Shown: positions 1-6,922 of the stretch, in pieces
Position numbering within the stretch: position 1 is the stretch's first letter
How the letters are laid out: the number at the start of each line of letters is the position of its first letter
Assembly (NCBI GenBank): GCA_023136715.1
Contig: JAGLQT010000174.1
Coordinates: 1 to 14,084 of the forward strand
DNA from: Gammaproteobacteria bacterium
GTDB lineage: Bacteria > Pseudomonadota > Gammaproteobacteria > SZUA-229
Direction: 5' to 3'
Length of the DNA stretch: 14,084 nucleotides
Translations under genes and position numbers: made by a program
The notes under the pieces: generated by a model
What the model was told of the DNA's origin: nothing
The model's database searches: none
What the model saw: the letters and a program-made list of their open reading frames with translations, nothing else

Positions 1-2
1 AA

Positions 3-206
3 TTTCTTTTCCGTTTAAAACAGGGCTCTGCTGATGTCCTCGATTTGCTTGAATATAACCCGTTCCCAAACAGACCTCCTGCCTATCTCAGGGTTCAGGT
101 TTTCAAGTACCAGTTTACTTCTATGGAAGAGCGCGAGCGCACTGGTCAATGGTGGAAGCGTGACTACCTGGGTCAGGTTCCTTATGCCAGGCCCAGACAT
201 CCATAG
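3..206 (+). CDS. Lipase maturation factor family protein, C-terminal end (5' truncated by window edge)
   Basis: An open frame enters from the left edge (first full codon at base 3) and stops with TAG at 204-206, giving the last 67 residues. The stretch contains LLEYNPFPNRPPAYLR, then a short YQFT segment, then GQWWKRDYLG. That combination of NPFP..PP.Y.R and a tryptophan pair followed by basic residues matches, from memory, the C-terminus of lipase maturation factor (LMF1-like, formerly DUF1222) proteins. These are multi-pass membrane proteins; eukaryotic LMF1 helps lipases fold, while the bacterial role is not well defined. The membrane part lies outside the window. An ATG-initiated frame at 34-342 overlaps it but has a low-complexity, non-protein-like translation and was set aside. 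Confidence 0.75.
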   Translation, partial: FLFRLKQGSADVLDLLEYNPFPNRPPAYLRVQVFKYQFTSMEERERTGQWWKRDYLGQVPYARPRHP

Positions 207-338
207 TAAAGGAAAGGTGTCAGACTTAATTGATACCGTACATTGCACCATACGCAAGTTAGAACTTACCATGCAAACATCATGGTATATATCAAAATTG
301 AATCCGACCCCAACACCACTTCAACCAACACTAAAACT

Positions 339-366
339 TTGACCAGGGTCAGTATTTTCTTATAAT
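339..366 (+). promoter_or_regulatory. Sigma70-type promoter of the small heat-shock gene
   Basis: TTGACC at 339-344 and a perfect TATAAT at 361-366 are separated by 16 bp, and the pair lies about 50 bp upstream of the Hsp20 start. A perfect dyad, TGACC-AG-GGTCA at 340-351, overlaps the -35 element and could be an operator. No convincing sigma32 heat-shock promoter was seen. The promoter call is by consensus only. Confidence 0.7.
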
Positions 367-416
367 CCAAGTGTTATACATAATATTCAAGCATCACTGA
401 TGAAGGAGAATTCAAA

Positions 417-902
417 ATGAAAAAAACTGACATTGCTAAAAGCTCGAGTGATGAGCAACAAAACTATCTGTCTGCTTTTAAGGATCTTGAACAAAAAATG
501 GAAGACATGTTCCAGCGCTTGTGGCAAAACCCTTTTAATCATGACAAGGTGCCTGATCTTTTTTCCAGCGGTTCTTTTAGTAGCATGCCAAACATGGATG
601 TTATCGACAGAGATAAAGAAATTGTAGTTAAAGCCGAATTGCCTGGTTTTGACAAAAAAGACCTCGATATATCGATAACTAATAGACAGCTTGTTATTAA
701 AGCGAAGACCTGCCAGGAAAGCAAAGAAGAAGATGGCGATTATCTAAAACAGGAAATCAGTAAGAATGAAATTTATCGCTCCGTTCTTTTACCTGCTGAA
801 GTTGATGATAGTAAGGTTCAAACGTCTTTTAAGAATGGCGTTCTGGAACTCAAAATCCCTAAACAGAAAGAATCTCATCGCAAACGAATAGAGGTTAAAT
901 AA
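417..902 (+). CDS. Small heat-shock protein, Hsp20/alpha-crystallin family
   Basis: This 161-residue protein is a predicted ATP-independent holdase that binds unfolding proteins in the cytoplasm. An N-terminal arm of about 57 residues contains DMFQRLW, which resembles the start of many bacterial Hsp20 proteins. The alpha-crystallin domain spans about residues 58-149, with the VVKAELPGF strand region and the hallmark GVLEL at 141-145. A short tail carries IEV at 158-160, in the place of the I-x-I/V oligomerisation motif. The AAGGAG ribosome binding site at 403-408 is well placed for the ATG at 417. It appears to be transcribed alone or with the small gene downstream from the promoter at 339-366. 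Family assignment is firm; its clients are unknown. Confidence 0.93.
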   Translation: MKKTDIAKSSSDEQQNYLSAFKDLEQKMEDMFQRLWQNPFNHDKVPDLFSSGSFSSMPNMDVIDRDKEIVVKAELPGFDKKDLDISITNRQLVIKAKTCQESKEEDGDYLKQEISKNEIYRSVLLPAEVDDSKVQTSFKNGVLELKIPKQKESHRKRIEVK

Positions 903-997
903 AACCCCTGGAGCAGAGAGCCATTGTTTCTATCTTAAACTGTGCGCTACTTGCTCCTTGTTTTTTATTTGTGACTAACTAGACAAAGGTGATCGCT

Positions 998-1351
998 ATG
1001 CAACCCATCATTACTGTTGAATTCTCGTCGAAAGCAGGCGACCGTGAATTCAAAGAAGAAAGCGTGTCTTTCCATAATCAGGAAGAACTATTTTCATTTA
1101 TTTCACCTGGCGGTGGCTGTGAGACCATTCCCGATGAAGTTGATGAAATCCAGATGGTATTTCTTCAACCACCCCACCCAAATACACAGAACCCGATTGC
1201 AGATAGAAGAGTAACGCTTGAACTTGGTATGATATTTTTAACCGGACCATTGGCAGAAATTGTTCAGACCGCCGATCAACTCATTTACAAGGCTGGACGC
1301 GGTGAACTCTCGGCTTCGTTTCTTAAAGTAATTAATGTAGACCTCAGATAA
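998..1351 (+). CDS. Small protein of unknown function (117 aa)
   Basis: I do not recognise this protein. It is soluble-looking, with no signal peptide or membrane segment. An N-terminal half rich in acidic and polar residues contains a PGGG turn and CETIPDEVDE. A more hydrophobic middle segment (TLELGMIFLTGPLAEIV) is followed by a short C-terminal region ending VINVDLR. A GTG at 989 could also serve as start, but AAGGTG at 986-991 lies at the right distance from the ATG at 998 and overlaps the GTG, so 998 is preferred. The gene begins 95 bp after the heat-shock gene and ends 31 bp before an outer-membrane protein gene, so co-transcription is possible. The single cysteine (in GGCETIP) gives no clear metal-binding pattern. 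Confidence 0.7.
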   Translation: MQPIITVEFSSKAGDREFKEESVSFHNQEELFSFISPGGGCETIPDEVDEIQMVFLQPPHPNTQNPIADRRVTLELGMIFLTGPLAEIVQTADQLIYKAGRGELSASFLKVINVDLR

Positions 1352-1382
1352 ATTAAGCCAGCTCCGGGTTGTTTTATATATC

Positions 1383-2030
1383 ATGCTGAATCGCTTAATT
1401 ATTACTGTCGCACTTTTTTTTACCTTGTTACCGGCAGCTTATGCAGAAACTGAAATACTGGAAAAGCCAGAATCAATTTTTGATCATTGGCGCCTTTATT
1501 TTTATCTCGGCGATTATCATGCCGAAACATCTGAGAATGAGCTGGAAAGCCCTGGTTCAGAATTCGCATTTGGTATAGGTGGTCTGTTCGATTATTCTCA
1601 ACATTTAGACTGGGGTTTCGATGCCATTATTGTTTCAAGAGACTATGATACCCCGGAGAATGTCACCGGCGGCCCGTTTACAGTAGTGAATGATGACGTA
1701 ACCCTGAACACACTAGGTCTAAACTTCACTGCGCGGCTCAATTATATGGCAGGCGTAGCTAACTTCTATGCTGGCGCTGGAGCAGGTTTATACTTAACGA
1801 AATTAAGAATTACAGCATCCACACTTGGGCTTTTTAGCGCCCATGAGGAAGCAAGCAATGATCTTGGCTATTTTTATAATTATGGCGTGATGTTCAATAT
1901 TTCAGATGATAAACAACTGGGGCTTGAATATCGTAATTTATCCCTGGACGCAGACTTTTCTCCAGTTACAACACGAAAAATCAATATCGGTGGCGACTTG
2001 CTGTTACTTACCTACGTAATATCATTCTGA
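1383..2030 (+). CDS. Outer-membrane beta-barrel protein
   Basis: This 215-residue protein begins with a signal peptide, residues 1-21 or so, a hydrophobic run ending PAAYA before ETEIL. The mature part shows alternating aromatic/hydrophobic strands, glycine-rich turns (AGAGAGLYL) and ends in ...TYVISF, a terminal phenylalanine typical of proteins inserted by the BAM complex. Length and strand count suit a small OmpX/OmpW/opacity-type barrel of eight strands (PF13505-like). No specific substrate can be assigned. The ribosome binding site is weak, so translation may partly follow from the gene upstream. It converges on the RIO kinase gene with a 46-bp gap. Confidence 0.8.
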   Translation: MLNRLIITVALFFTLLPAAYAETEILEKPESIFDHWRLYFYLGDYHAETSENELESPGSEFAFGIGGLFDYSQHLDWGFDAIIVSRDYDTPENVTGGPFTVVNDDVTLNTLGLNFTARLNYMAGVANFYAGAGAGLYLTKLRITASTLGLFSAHEEASNDLGYFYNYGVMFNISDDKQLGLEYRNLSLDADFSPVTTRKINIGGDLLLLTYVISF

Positions 2031-2054
2031 TTTTTTGAAAATATGCTCAGATAT

Positions 2055-2073
2055 AAAAGGGATCAATGTGATC
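2055..2073 (-). terminator. Weak possible terminator after the RIO kinase gene
   Basis: Just beyond the minus-strand stop codon, GATCA-CAT-TGATC (2061-2073) can form a 5-bp hairpin followed, on the minus strand, by CCTTTTAT. The stem is short and the T-run is only four, so this is tentative. Confidence 0.3.
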
Positions 2074-2076
2074 AGA

Positions 2077-2925
2077 TCATTCTGCTTCGCGTATTCTTTC
2101 CTGCCGCTCCTGCTCTTCTTCAAACGCGGCTTTAATTTCCTGCATGACCACATCCACATCGGCAGCTTCGGTGCCTTCTTCAAAGTGTCCGCTTAATTCT
2201 ACATCTGGGTGTAATTCGCCGTCTTCGTACAGCGCCCACATTTCTTTGGCGTATTTGCTGCCAAGCAATTCTGGTGCGAACTGGCCGTAGTAGTTGGTCA
2301 TATTGTTAACATCGCGCTCCAGCATGGCAAAGGCATTATTGTTAGCGGCGGCATCTACGGCTTGTGGCAGGTCGATAATCACCGGGCCGTAATCATCGAC
2401 CAGTACATTGAATTCGGACAGGTCGCCGTGCACGATTCCAGCACAGAGCATACGCATGACATATTTCATGACCACGGCGTGGTCTTCAATCGCGAGTTCG
2501 GCGGTCATGGCGACGTCATTGAGTCGGGGCGCCACCTGACCTTCATCATCGGTGACCAATTCCATGAGCAGGACACCATCAAAGCAACCGTACGCTTTGG
2601 GCACGCGCACGCCAGCATTGTCCAGACGATTTAGCGCATCCACTTCGGCATTCTGCCAGGCATCTTCCTGCTGATCACGACCGAATTTAGAGCCTTTCTC
2701 CATGGCGCGGGCTCGTCGGCTATTACGTTGTTTGCGGCCTTCCTGATATTGCACGGCTTTTTTGAAGCTGCGCTTGTGCGCTTCTTTATAAATTTTGGCG
2801 CAGCGGATCTCATTACCACAGCGCACAACATAGACAGTGGCCTCTTTGCCGCTCATTAGCTGGCGTAATACTTCATCCACCAGGCCATCGTCAATCAGGG
2901 GCTGTATTCGTTTCGGAAATCTCAT
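2077..2925 (-). CDS. RIO1-like serine protein kinase (PA4780 family)
   Basis: This 282-residue protein is an atypical RIO-type protein kinase. Visible motifs are SGKEATVY at about 25-32 (the RIO nucleotide loop), a candidate ATP-binding lysine K44 in CAKIY, the catalytic loop HGDLSEFN at 166-173 with catalytic D168 and N173, and the metal-binding loop IIDLPQ with D185. A basic segment around residues 50-72 follows the lysine, and the C-terminus is a glutamate-rich helix. The length fits the bacterial PA4780-type family. The substrate is unknown; eukaryotic RIO proteins act in ribosome maturation, but that role should not be carried over without data. It is monocistronic here, convergent with the barrel gene, and has only a weak ribosome binding site. 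Confidence 0.92.
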   Translation of the reverse strand: MRFPKRIQPLIDDGLVDEVLRQLMSGKEATVYVVRCGNEIRCAKIYKEAHKRSFKKAVQYQEGRKQRNSRRARAMEKGSKFGRDQQEDAWQNAEVDALNRLDNAGVRVPKAYGCFDGVLLMELVTDDEGQVAPRLNDVAMTAELAIEDHAVVMKYVMRMLCAGIVHGDLSEFNVLVDDYGPVIIDLPQAVDAAANNNAFAMLERDVNNMTNYYGQFAPELLGSKYAKEMWALYEDGELHPDVELSGHFEEGTEAADVDVVMQEIKAAFEEEQERQERIREAE

Positions 2926-2990
2926 GGCGCTTTATACCCTATTAAGGCACGTCTAGCACCCTGAATGCCATAATAAGGTCCATCTCTGGA

Positions 2991-3012
2991 ATTAAAACTC
3001 CCGACCGGAGAA
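2991..3012 (-). terminator. Possible terminator of the diguanylate cyclase/remnant unit
   Basis: On the minus strand, CTCC-GGTCG-GGAG is followed by TTTTAAT (stem arms at 2998-3001 and 3007-3010). It lies 11 bp past the stop codon of the remnant frame at 3024-3200. The stem is short, so efficiency is uncertain. Confidence 0.4.
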
Positions 3013-3023
3013 GGTTTAGCTTA

Positions 3024-3200
3024 CTAAGCCGCTTCTGACTCAGCCAGACTTAATTCTAATGTCGAATCGTCCTGCTGTGTTTTGCTCGCTTGTTTTTCAT
3101 CGCCAGGCACGTGCTGACGCTCATACAGGAACTCAAGGACTTTATGGCGATAGTGGTTGCACTCAACATCATCTGCTAACTCGAGATGAGCCTTCTTATC
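3024..3200 (-). pseudogene. Start-less 58-codon frame, probable C-terminal remnant of an unidentified gene
   Basis: Immediately after the diguanylate cyclase gene, on the same strand but in another frame, lies an open stretch bounded upstream by TAA at 3201-3203 and ending with TAG at 3024-3026. Its translation looks like a real protein, with segments such as LELADDVECNHYRHKVLEFL and a charged tail ending ESEAA. It lacks ATG, GTG or TTG in its first half; the first in-frame candidate is a GTG deep inside, past the most protein-like part. A hairpin with a T-run follows it, as expected for a real gene end. The simplest reading is that the 5' part was lost by deletion or replacement. I cannot name the family. 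A non-standard start or a sequencing error is the alternative. Confidence 0.45.
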
Positions 3201-4998
3201 TTATAACTTGAACATTACCCGCCTTTCTTACTCTCTTCTGCTTATACATTAGCGCGTCAGCTGTAGACATAACCCTGTCCAGGGACCAGGCTGATGAAAA
3301 GTCACATTTAACGATGCCAACACTCAATGACAATTTGTAAGGGCGATCAGCATTTCTATTAAAGCTATCGATGATCTTATGCAAACGATTTTCTATCGAT
3401 TCGATATCCTGTAAGTCTTTGTTTTCTGTGAGAAGCACAGCAAACTCATCTCCACCTAAACGGGCAATGATATCGGACTCACGGAAGGTCTTTCTCAGGA
3501 CACCTGCAATATCGATTAGGGCACTATCACCTGTATTGTGCCCCATCTCATCATTAATCTTTTTCAGGAAATCCATATCTGCATAGAGAAGAAAGTTATT
3601 AAGTTTATTTCTTTCCGAAATACTCAACTGTTTCCCGGCCAGCTTTCTGAAACCCCTTCGGTTGTAGAGACCAGTGAGTTCGTCCTTGAGCGACTGTTCT
3701 CGTAGTTCTGACTCCAGCGCACGTCTGTGATTCACTTCTTCCGCCAGCCGATCTCTGGAAACAGTCGTTTCCTTTAAGTTACTAGCCATTTGGTTAAATG
3801 TTTCAGCCAGCACACCCAACTCATCGTTTTTATCATGCTCCACAGAGGCATCAAGATTTCCCCGACTGATATCTTTCACCTGAGAAATAATAGAGGCAAT
3901 GGGCCTGGCGATTCTATGACCAATAAATAAAGATGCCGCACCAATCAACGCAACACATAACAAACTTATCTGAAAAAGCCAGTGAGAAGCTTCTAATGAC
4001 GATGCATTTATCGAACTCATACTCTTGGAAAGCAGCACATTCCAGTGCTCGCCAGTATTACCATAGATATGATCAATGGTTTTATAACTACCACCAAAAC
4101 CATATTGTACGGAACCACCTGTTAGCTTTATTGGTGCATAGGCAACAAGCTGAGCTCCTTCTTTTTTATCAACTTGAATTGAACCGGATGCGGTACTGGC
4201 AAACTTATCAAGTAGCTGACCATTTACGCGGGTACTAAGAGGGCGCTCTCCCTGTTGCAGAATGACCAGGCCACCAGATCTAACCAGTGACACATTATGA
4301 TCTGCATTAGAATAATGTTTATTCATTACAAAATCTTTCAGTGAGCCAAGCAGGTTCAGGTTGGCTTTAAACACACCGATGAGCTCATCATTCTGCATTA
4401 TAGGAATGACAATTCCTATAACATAACCCTGCACACTCTCATCAAATCCACGATCATCAAAAAATATTCGCCCTTGCCCTCTATTGAAAGCGGCCTGCCA
4501 CCAGTATTTATACTCGTGCGCCAGTGTTGTCAGTTTGTTACTCGTACCTACAACAAGACCATAACGGTTGGTCAAAAACAATTCGCCAAATTCACCCGGT
4601 AATTTTTGTTGCTGCTTTCTGAGATAAGTTGCGACCTTGTTATTCATATATGAATGAACAAATGCTTCTTCACTATCGGCTGTTTCTTGCCAGCGTTTAT
4701 TCAGGCTATCAATTTGGGATTTTCTTTTTTCTAATGGCAAGGTACGATATTCTGCATTGCTGCTCAGGAGCTCCTGATTTATCAAGTCAGCATTAACAAT
4801 TGCAATTACAGTTTTTGTCTTTTCTATCAAAAACTTTTCAATATCTTCCGCTTCATCTGTTGCAGCTATTTCCATAGCCTTAAGTGAACGCTTCAGGTCA
4901 ACCTCTTTATTATGCGCGTAAAAGGCATAACTAAGGACGAACAGCAATAAGACTGTGAAACCTGATATATATAGAGTGAGCCGATATTTAATTCCCAT
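3196..4998 (-). CDS. Membrane-bound diguanylate cyclase (periplasmic sensor – HAMP – GGDEF)
   Basis: This 600-residue protein should make cyclic di-GMP from two GTP in response to a signal sensed outside the inner membrane. Order: membrane helix about 7-28, large periplasmic sensor about 29-338 (probably Cache-like by layout), second helix about 339-361, HAMP linker about 362-414 containing ARPIASI, then the GGDEF domain about 436-600. The active-site motif GGDEF is intact at 515-519, and RESD at 506-509, five residues before it, is a complete RxxD inhibitory site, so product feedback is expected. No EAL domain is present. The start at 4998 is chosen over an ATG 11 codons upstream because GGAGGT (5003-5008 on the plus strand as ACCTCC) sits at the right distance. 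The signal sensed is unknown. Confidence 0.93.
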   Translation of the reverse strand: MGIKYRLTLYISGFTVLLLFVLSYAFYAHNKEVDLKRSLKAMEIAATDEAEDIEKFLIEKTKTVIAIVNADLINQELLSSNAEYRTLPLEKRKSQIDSLNKRWQETADSEEAFVHSYMNNKVATYLRKQQQKLPGEFGELFLTNRYGLVVGTSNKLTTLAHEYKYWWQAAFNRGQGRIFFDDRGFDESVQGYVIGIVIPIMQNDELIGVFKANLNLLGSLKDFVMNKHYSNADHNVSLVRSGGLVILQQGERPLSTRVNGQLLDKFASTASGSIQVDKKEGAQLVAYAPIKLTGGSVQYGFGGSYKTIDHIYGNTGEHWNVLLSKSMSSINASSLEASHWLFQISLLCVALIGAASLFIGHRIARPIASIISQVKDISRGNLDASVEHDKNDELGVLAETFNQMASNLKETTVSRDRLAEEVNHRRALESELREQSLKDELTGLYNRRGFRKLAGKQLSISERNKLNNFLLYADMDFLKKINDEMGHNTGDSALIDIAGVLRKTFRESDIIARLGGDEFAVLLTENKDLQDIESIENRLHKIIDSFNRNADRPYKLSLSVGIVKCDFSSAWSLDRVMSTADALMYKQKRVRKAGNVQVIR

Positions 4999-5176
4999 GT
5001 AGACCTCCAAGATTGTCTGATCATGAACCAAAGTCCAGTTAAGTATAGTTCATATATCATTATTTTCTATCTTGAATTAATTCCCAGACAGCCTGATTAA
5101 TGAGCTCAGATACAATTTAATCCAGCATATTTTATGCCCTGCGAACTCAACTACTTTTCCAGTCAACCCTGACGAA

Positions 5177-5192
5177 GCGCCTCATTTGGCGC
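5177..5192. promoter_or_regulatory. Possible distal NtrC-type site upstream of the nitrate transporter
   Basis: The dyad GCGCC-N6-GGCGC resembles an NtrC site but has a spacer one base longer than the usual five. Its centre lies about 32 bp upstream of the better site at 5210-5224, three helical turns, matching the spacing of the paired sites in the enteric glnA enhancer. Confidence 0.45.
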
Positions 5193-5209
5193 ATTAAATA
5201 CAAATGATC

Positions 5210-5224
5210 GCACCCTATCGGTGC
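5210..5224. promoter_or_regulatory. NtrC-type enhancer site upstream of the nitrate transporter
   Basis: GCACC-CTATC-GGTGC is a perfect 15-bp dyad agreeing with the NtrC consensus (GCACC-N5-GGTGC). Its centre is about 106 bp upstream of the start point expected from the sigma54 promoter at 5297-5312, close to the position of the main NtrC site of enteric glnA. Confidence 0.72.
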
Positions 5225-5296
5225 AAAAAAATCATGTAACTATGATAAACCCTCATTTTGTGCCTGACTTAACGGTTTTTAACTAAACTTATCTTT

Positions 5297-5312
5297 TGGC
5301 ACGCCACTTGCT
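5297..5312 (+). promoter_or_regulatory. Sigma54 (RpoN) promoter of the nitrate transporter operon
   Basis: TGGCACG-CCAC-TTGCT matches the -24/-12 consensus TGGCACG-N4-TTGCW at every fixed position, with correct GG-to-GC spacing. The expected start of transcription is near 5323, about 33 bp before the ATG. Together with the upstream dyads it predicts NtrC-dependent expression under nitrogen limitation. Confidence 0.88.
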
Positions 5313-5355
5313 TTAGACACTGTAATTATTTTGTAACTTAGCAAGGACTACGACA

Positions 5356-6834
5356 ATGCCACAAACCATCGCGAGCAACAGGCTCGATTTTTTCTCATTT
5401 AGTGGAAGCAGCCGAACCCTGCATCTAACCTGGTTTGCTTTCTTTTTAAGTTTTATGGTGTGGTTTAACCACGCACCTTTAATAGCTTCGATTCAGGAAA
5501 CCTTTGCTCTCAGCAAACAGGAAGTTAAAGCTTTGCTTATTATCAATGTGGCACTCACCATTCCTGCACGCATTATCGTCGGCATGCTTGTTGATAAATT
5601 TGGGCCACGAATCATGTATTCTTCGTTGCTGTTTTCCTCCAGTTTTATCTGTTTCTTTTTCGCCACAGCAGACTCATATGAAATGCTAATGGCCAGTCGT
5701 TTTGCACTGGGTTTTGTTGGTGCTGGTTTCGTTATCGGTATCCGTATGATCAGCGAATGGTTCCCTGCTAAACAGGTAGGAATCGCCGAGGGAATTTATG
5801 GCGGCTGGGGTAATTTCGGTTCAGCAGCGGCAGCTCTATCATTACCAACAGTTGCACTAATGTATGGCGGCGATGATGGCTGGCGTTACGCCATTGCATC
5901 CACTGGTGTGATTACACTGGTTTACTCTTTTATTTTTTACAAGTTGGCACGCAACACACCCAAGGGTTCAACTTACTTCAAACCTAAGAAGACTGGTGCG
6001 ATGGAAGTAACCAGCAAGGGCGATTTTATTTTCTACCTGTTAATGAACATTCCCATGTATGTCGTACTGGCCGTACTCATATGGAAGCTTGCACCTGGCA
6101 ACCTGAATATTCTTACTGAATCGAATGCTAATTTAATTTATCTGGGCTTGATGGGTCTTTATGTATACCAAAGCTATCAGGTCTGGCGCATTAACGGTCA
6201 CATATTTAAAGAAGATGTACCTGAAATTCATCGCTATAAATTTAAACAGGTGGCAATTCTTGATTTATCTTACCTGGTAACTTTTGGCTCTGAACTTGCC
6301 GTGGTTTCAATGCTGCCTTTATTTTTTAAAGAGACATTTGATCTTTCTATAGTGCAGGCAGGTTTGCTAGCTTCAGGCTTTGCTTTTATGAATCTTGTTG
6401 CTCGACCAACCGGCGGTTTCTTCAGTGATACATTTGGTCGAAAACAATCACTTACTATTTTAATTAGCGGCCTCGCCATTGGTTATTTTATTCTTAGCAA
6501 CATCACGCCAGAATGGCCTGTAGCACTGGCCGTTATTGCAACAATGGCCTGTTCTTTCTTTGTACAGGCAGGTGAAGGTGCTGTATTCGCTATCGTACCA
6601 TTAGTAAAACGTCGCATGACTGGTCAGATCGCTGGCATGGCTGGCGCTTACGGTAATGTCGGCGCAGTTTCCTTCCTGACAGTGTATTCCTTTGTTGAGC
6701 CTTCCACGTTCTTCCTGGTCATTGCTGGTGCAGCCGCCCTTACTTTGGTCGCAGTTCAGTTCCTTGATGAACCCGCTGGCCAGACAGCTGAAATCATGCC
6801 TGATGGCACGGTACAAATGATTGATGTTGCTTAA
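5356..6834 (+). CDS. narK: Nitrate/nitrite transporter, NarK/NasA-type MFS
   Basis: This 492-residue inner-membrane protein has about twelve hydrophobic segments and both nitrate-signature regions of the NarK family: GGWGNFGS at 149-156 and GMAGAYGNVG at 427-436. Arginines in IPARIIVG and in VARPTGG lie where NarK proteins have their substrate-binding arginines (inferred by position). AAGGA at 5343-5347 is well placed for this ATG. The sigma54 promoter and NtrC-type sites upstream, and the mobA gene downstream, favour a role in nitrate uptake for assimilation rather than respiration. Nitrite export or exchange cannot be excluded. It is probably the first gene of an operon with the phosphatase/kinase gene, 88 bp downstream, as no clear promoter was found in that gap. 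Confidence 0.93.
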   Translation: MPQTIASNRLDFFSFSGSSRTLHLTWFAFFLSFMVWFNHAPLIASIQETFALSKQEVKALLIINVALTIPARIIVGMLVDKFGPRIMYSSLLFSSSFICFFFATADSYEMLMASRFALGFVGAGFVIGIRMISEWFPAKQVGIAEGIYGGWGNFGSAAAALSLPTVALMYGGDDGWRYAIASTGVITLVYSFIFYKLARNTPKGSTYFKPKKTGAMEVTSKGDFIFYLLMNIPMYVVLAVLIWKLAPGNLNILTESNANLIYLGLMGLYVYQSYQVWRINGHIFKEDVPEIHRYKFKQVAILDLSYLVTFGSELAVVSMLPLFFKETFDLSIVQAGLLASGFAFMNLVARPTGGFFSDTFGRKQSLTILISGLAIGYFILSNITPEWPVALAVIATMACSFFVQAGEGAVFAIVPLVKRRMTGQIAGMAGAYGNVGAVSFLTVYSFVEPSTFFLVIAGAAALTLVAVQFLDEPAGQTAEIMPDGTVQMIDVA

Positions 6835-6922
6835 AATTATTATCGTCACTACGATATAGATAGAATGCTTAGGGCAAAATAGTCTTGAGCACTCTTTAGT
6901 TTCTGACTTAGAAATATTACTT

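Noticed and set aside
216..237. GGTGTCA / TGATACC stem with an 8-base loop after the lipase maturation factor gene
   Set aside because: One G-U pair and no T-run; not convincing as a terminator.
34..342. ATG-initiated frame of 102 codons near the left edge
   Set aside because: The overlapping frame ending at 206 matches the end of lipase maturation factors; this one has non-protein-like composition and runs through the promoter region.
911..969. GGAGCA ... TGCTCC arms followed by a T-run after the heat-shock gene
   Set aside because: The loop is over 30 bases without inner pairing, so a terminator is not well supported, though the T-run is suggestive.
5042..5047. TATACT on the minus strand as a -10 element for the diguanylate cyclase
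   Set aside because: No acceptable -35 sequence at 16-18 bp; the real promoter could not be located.
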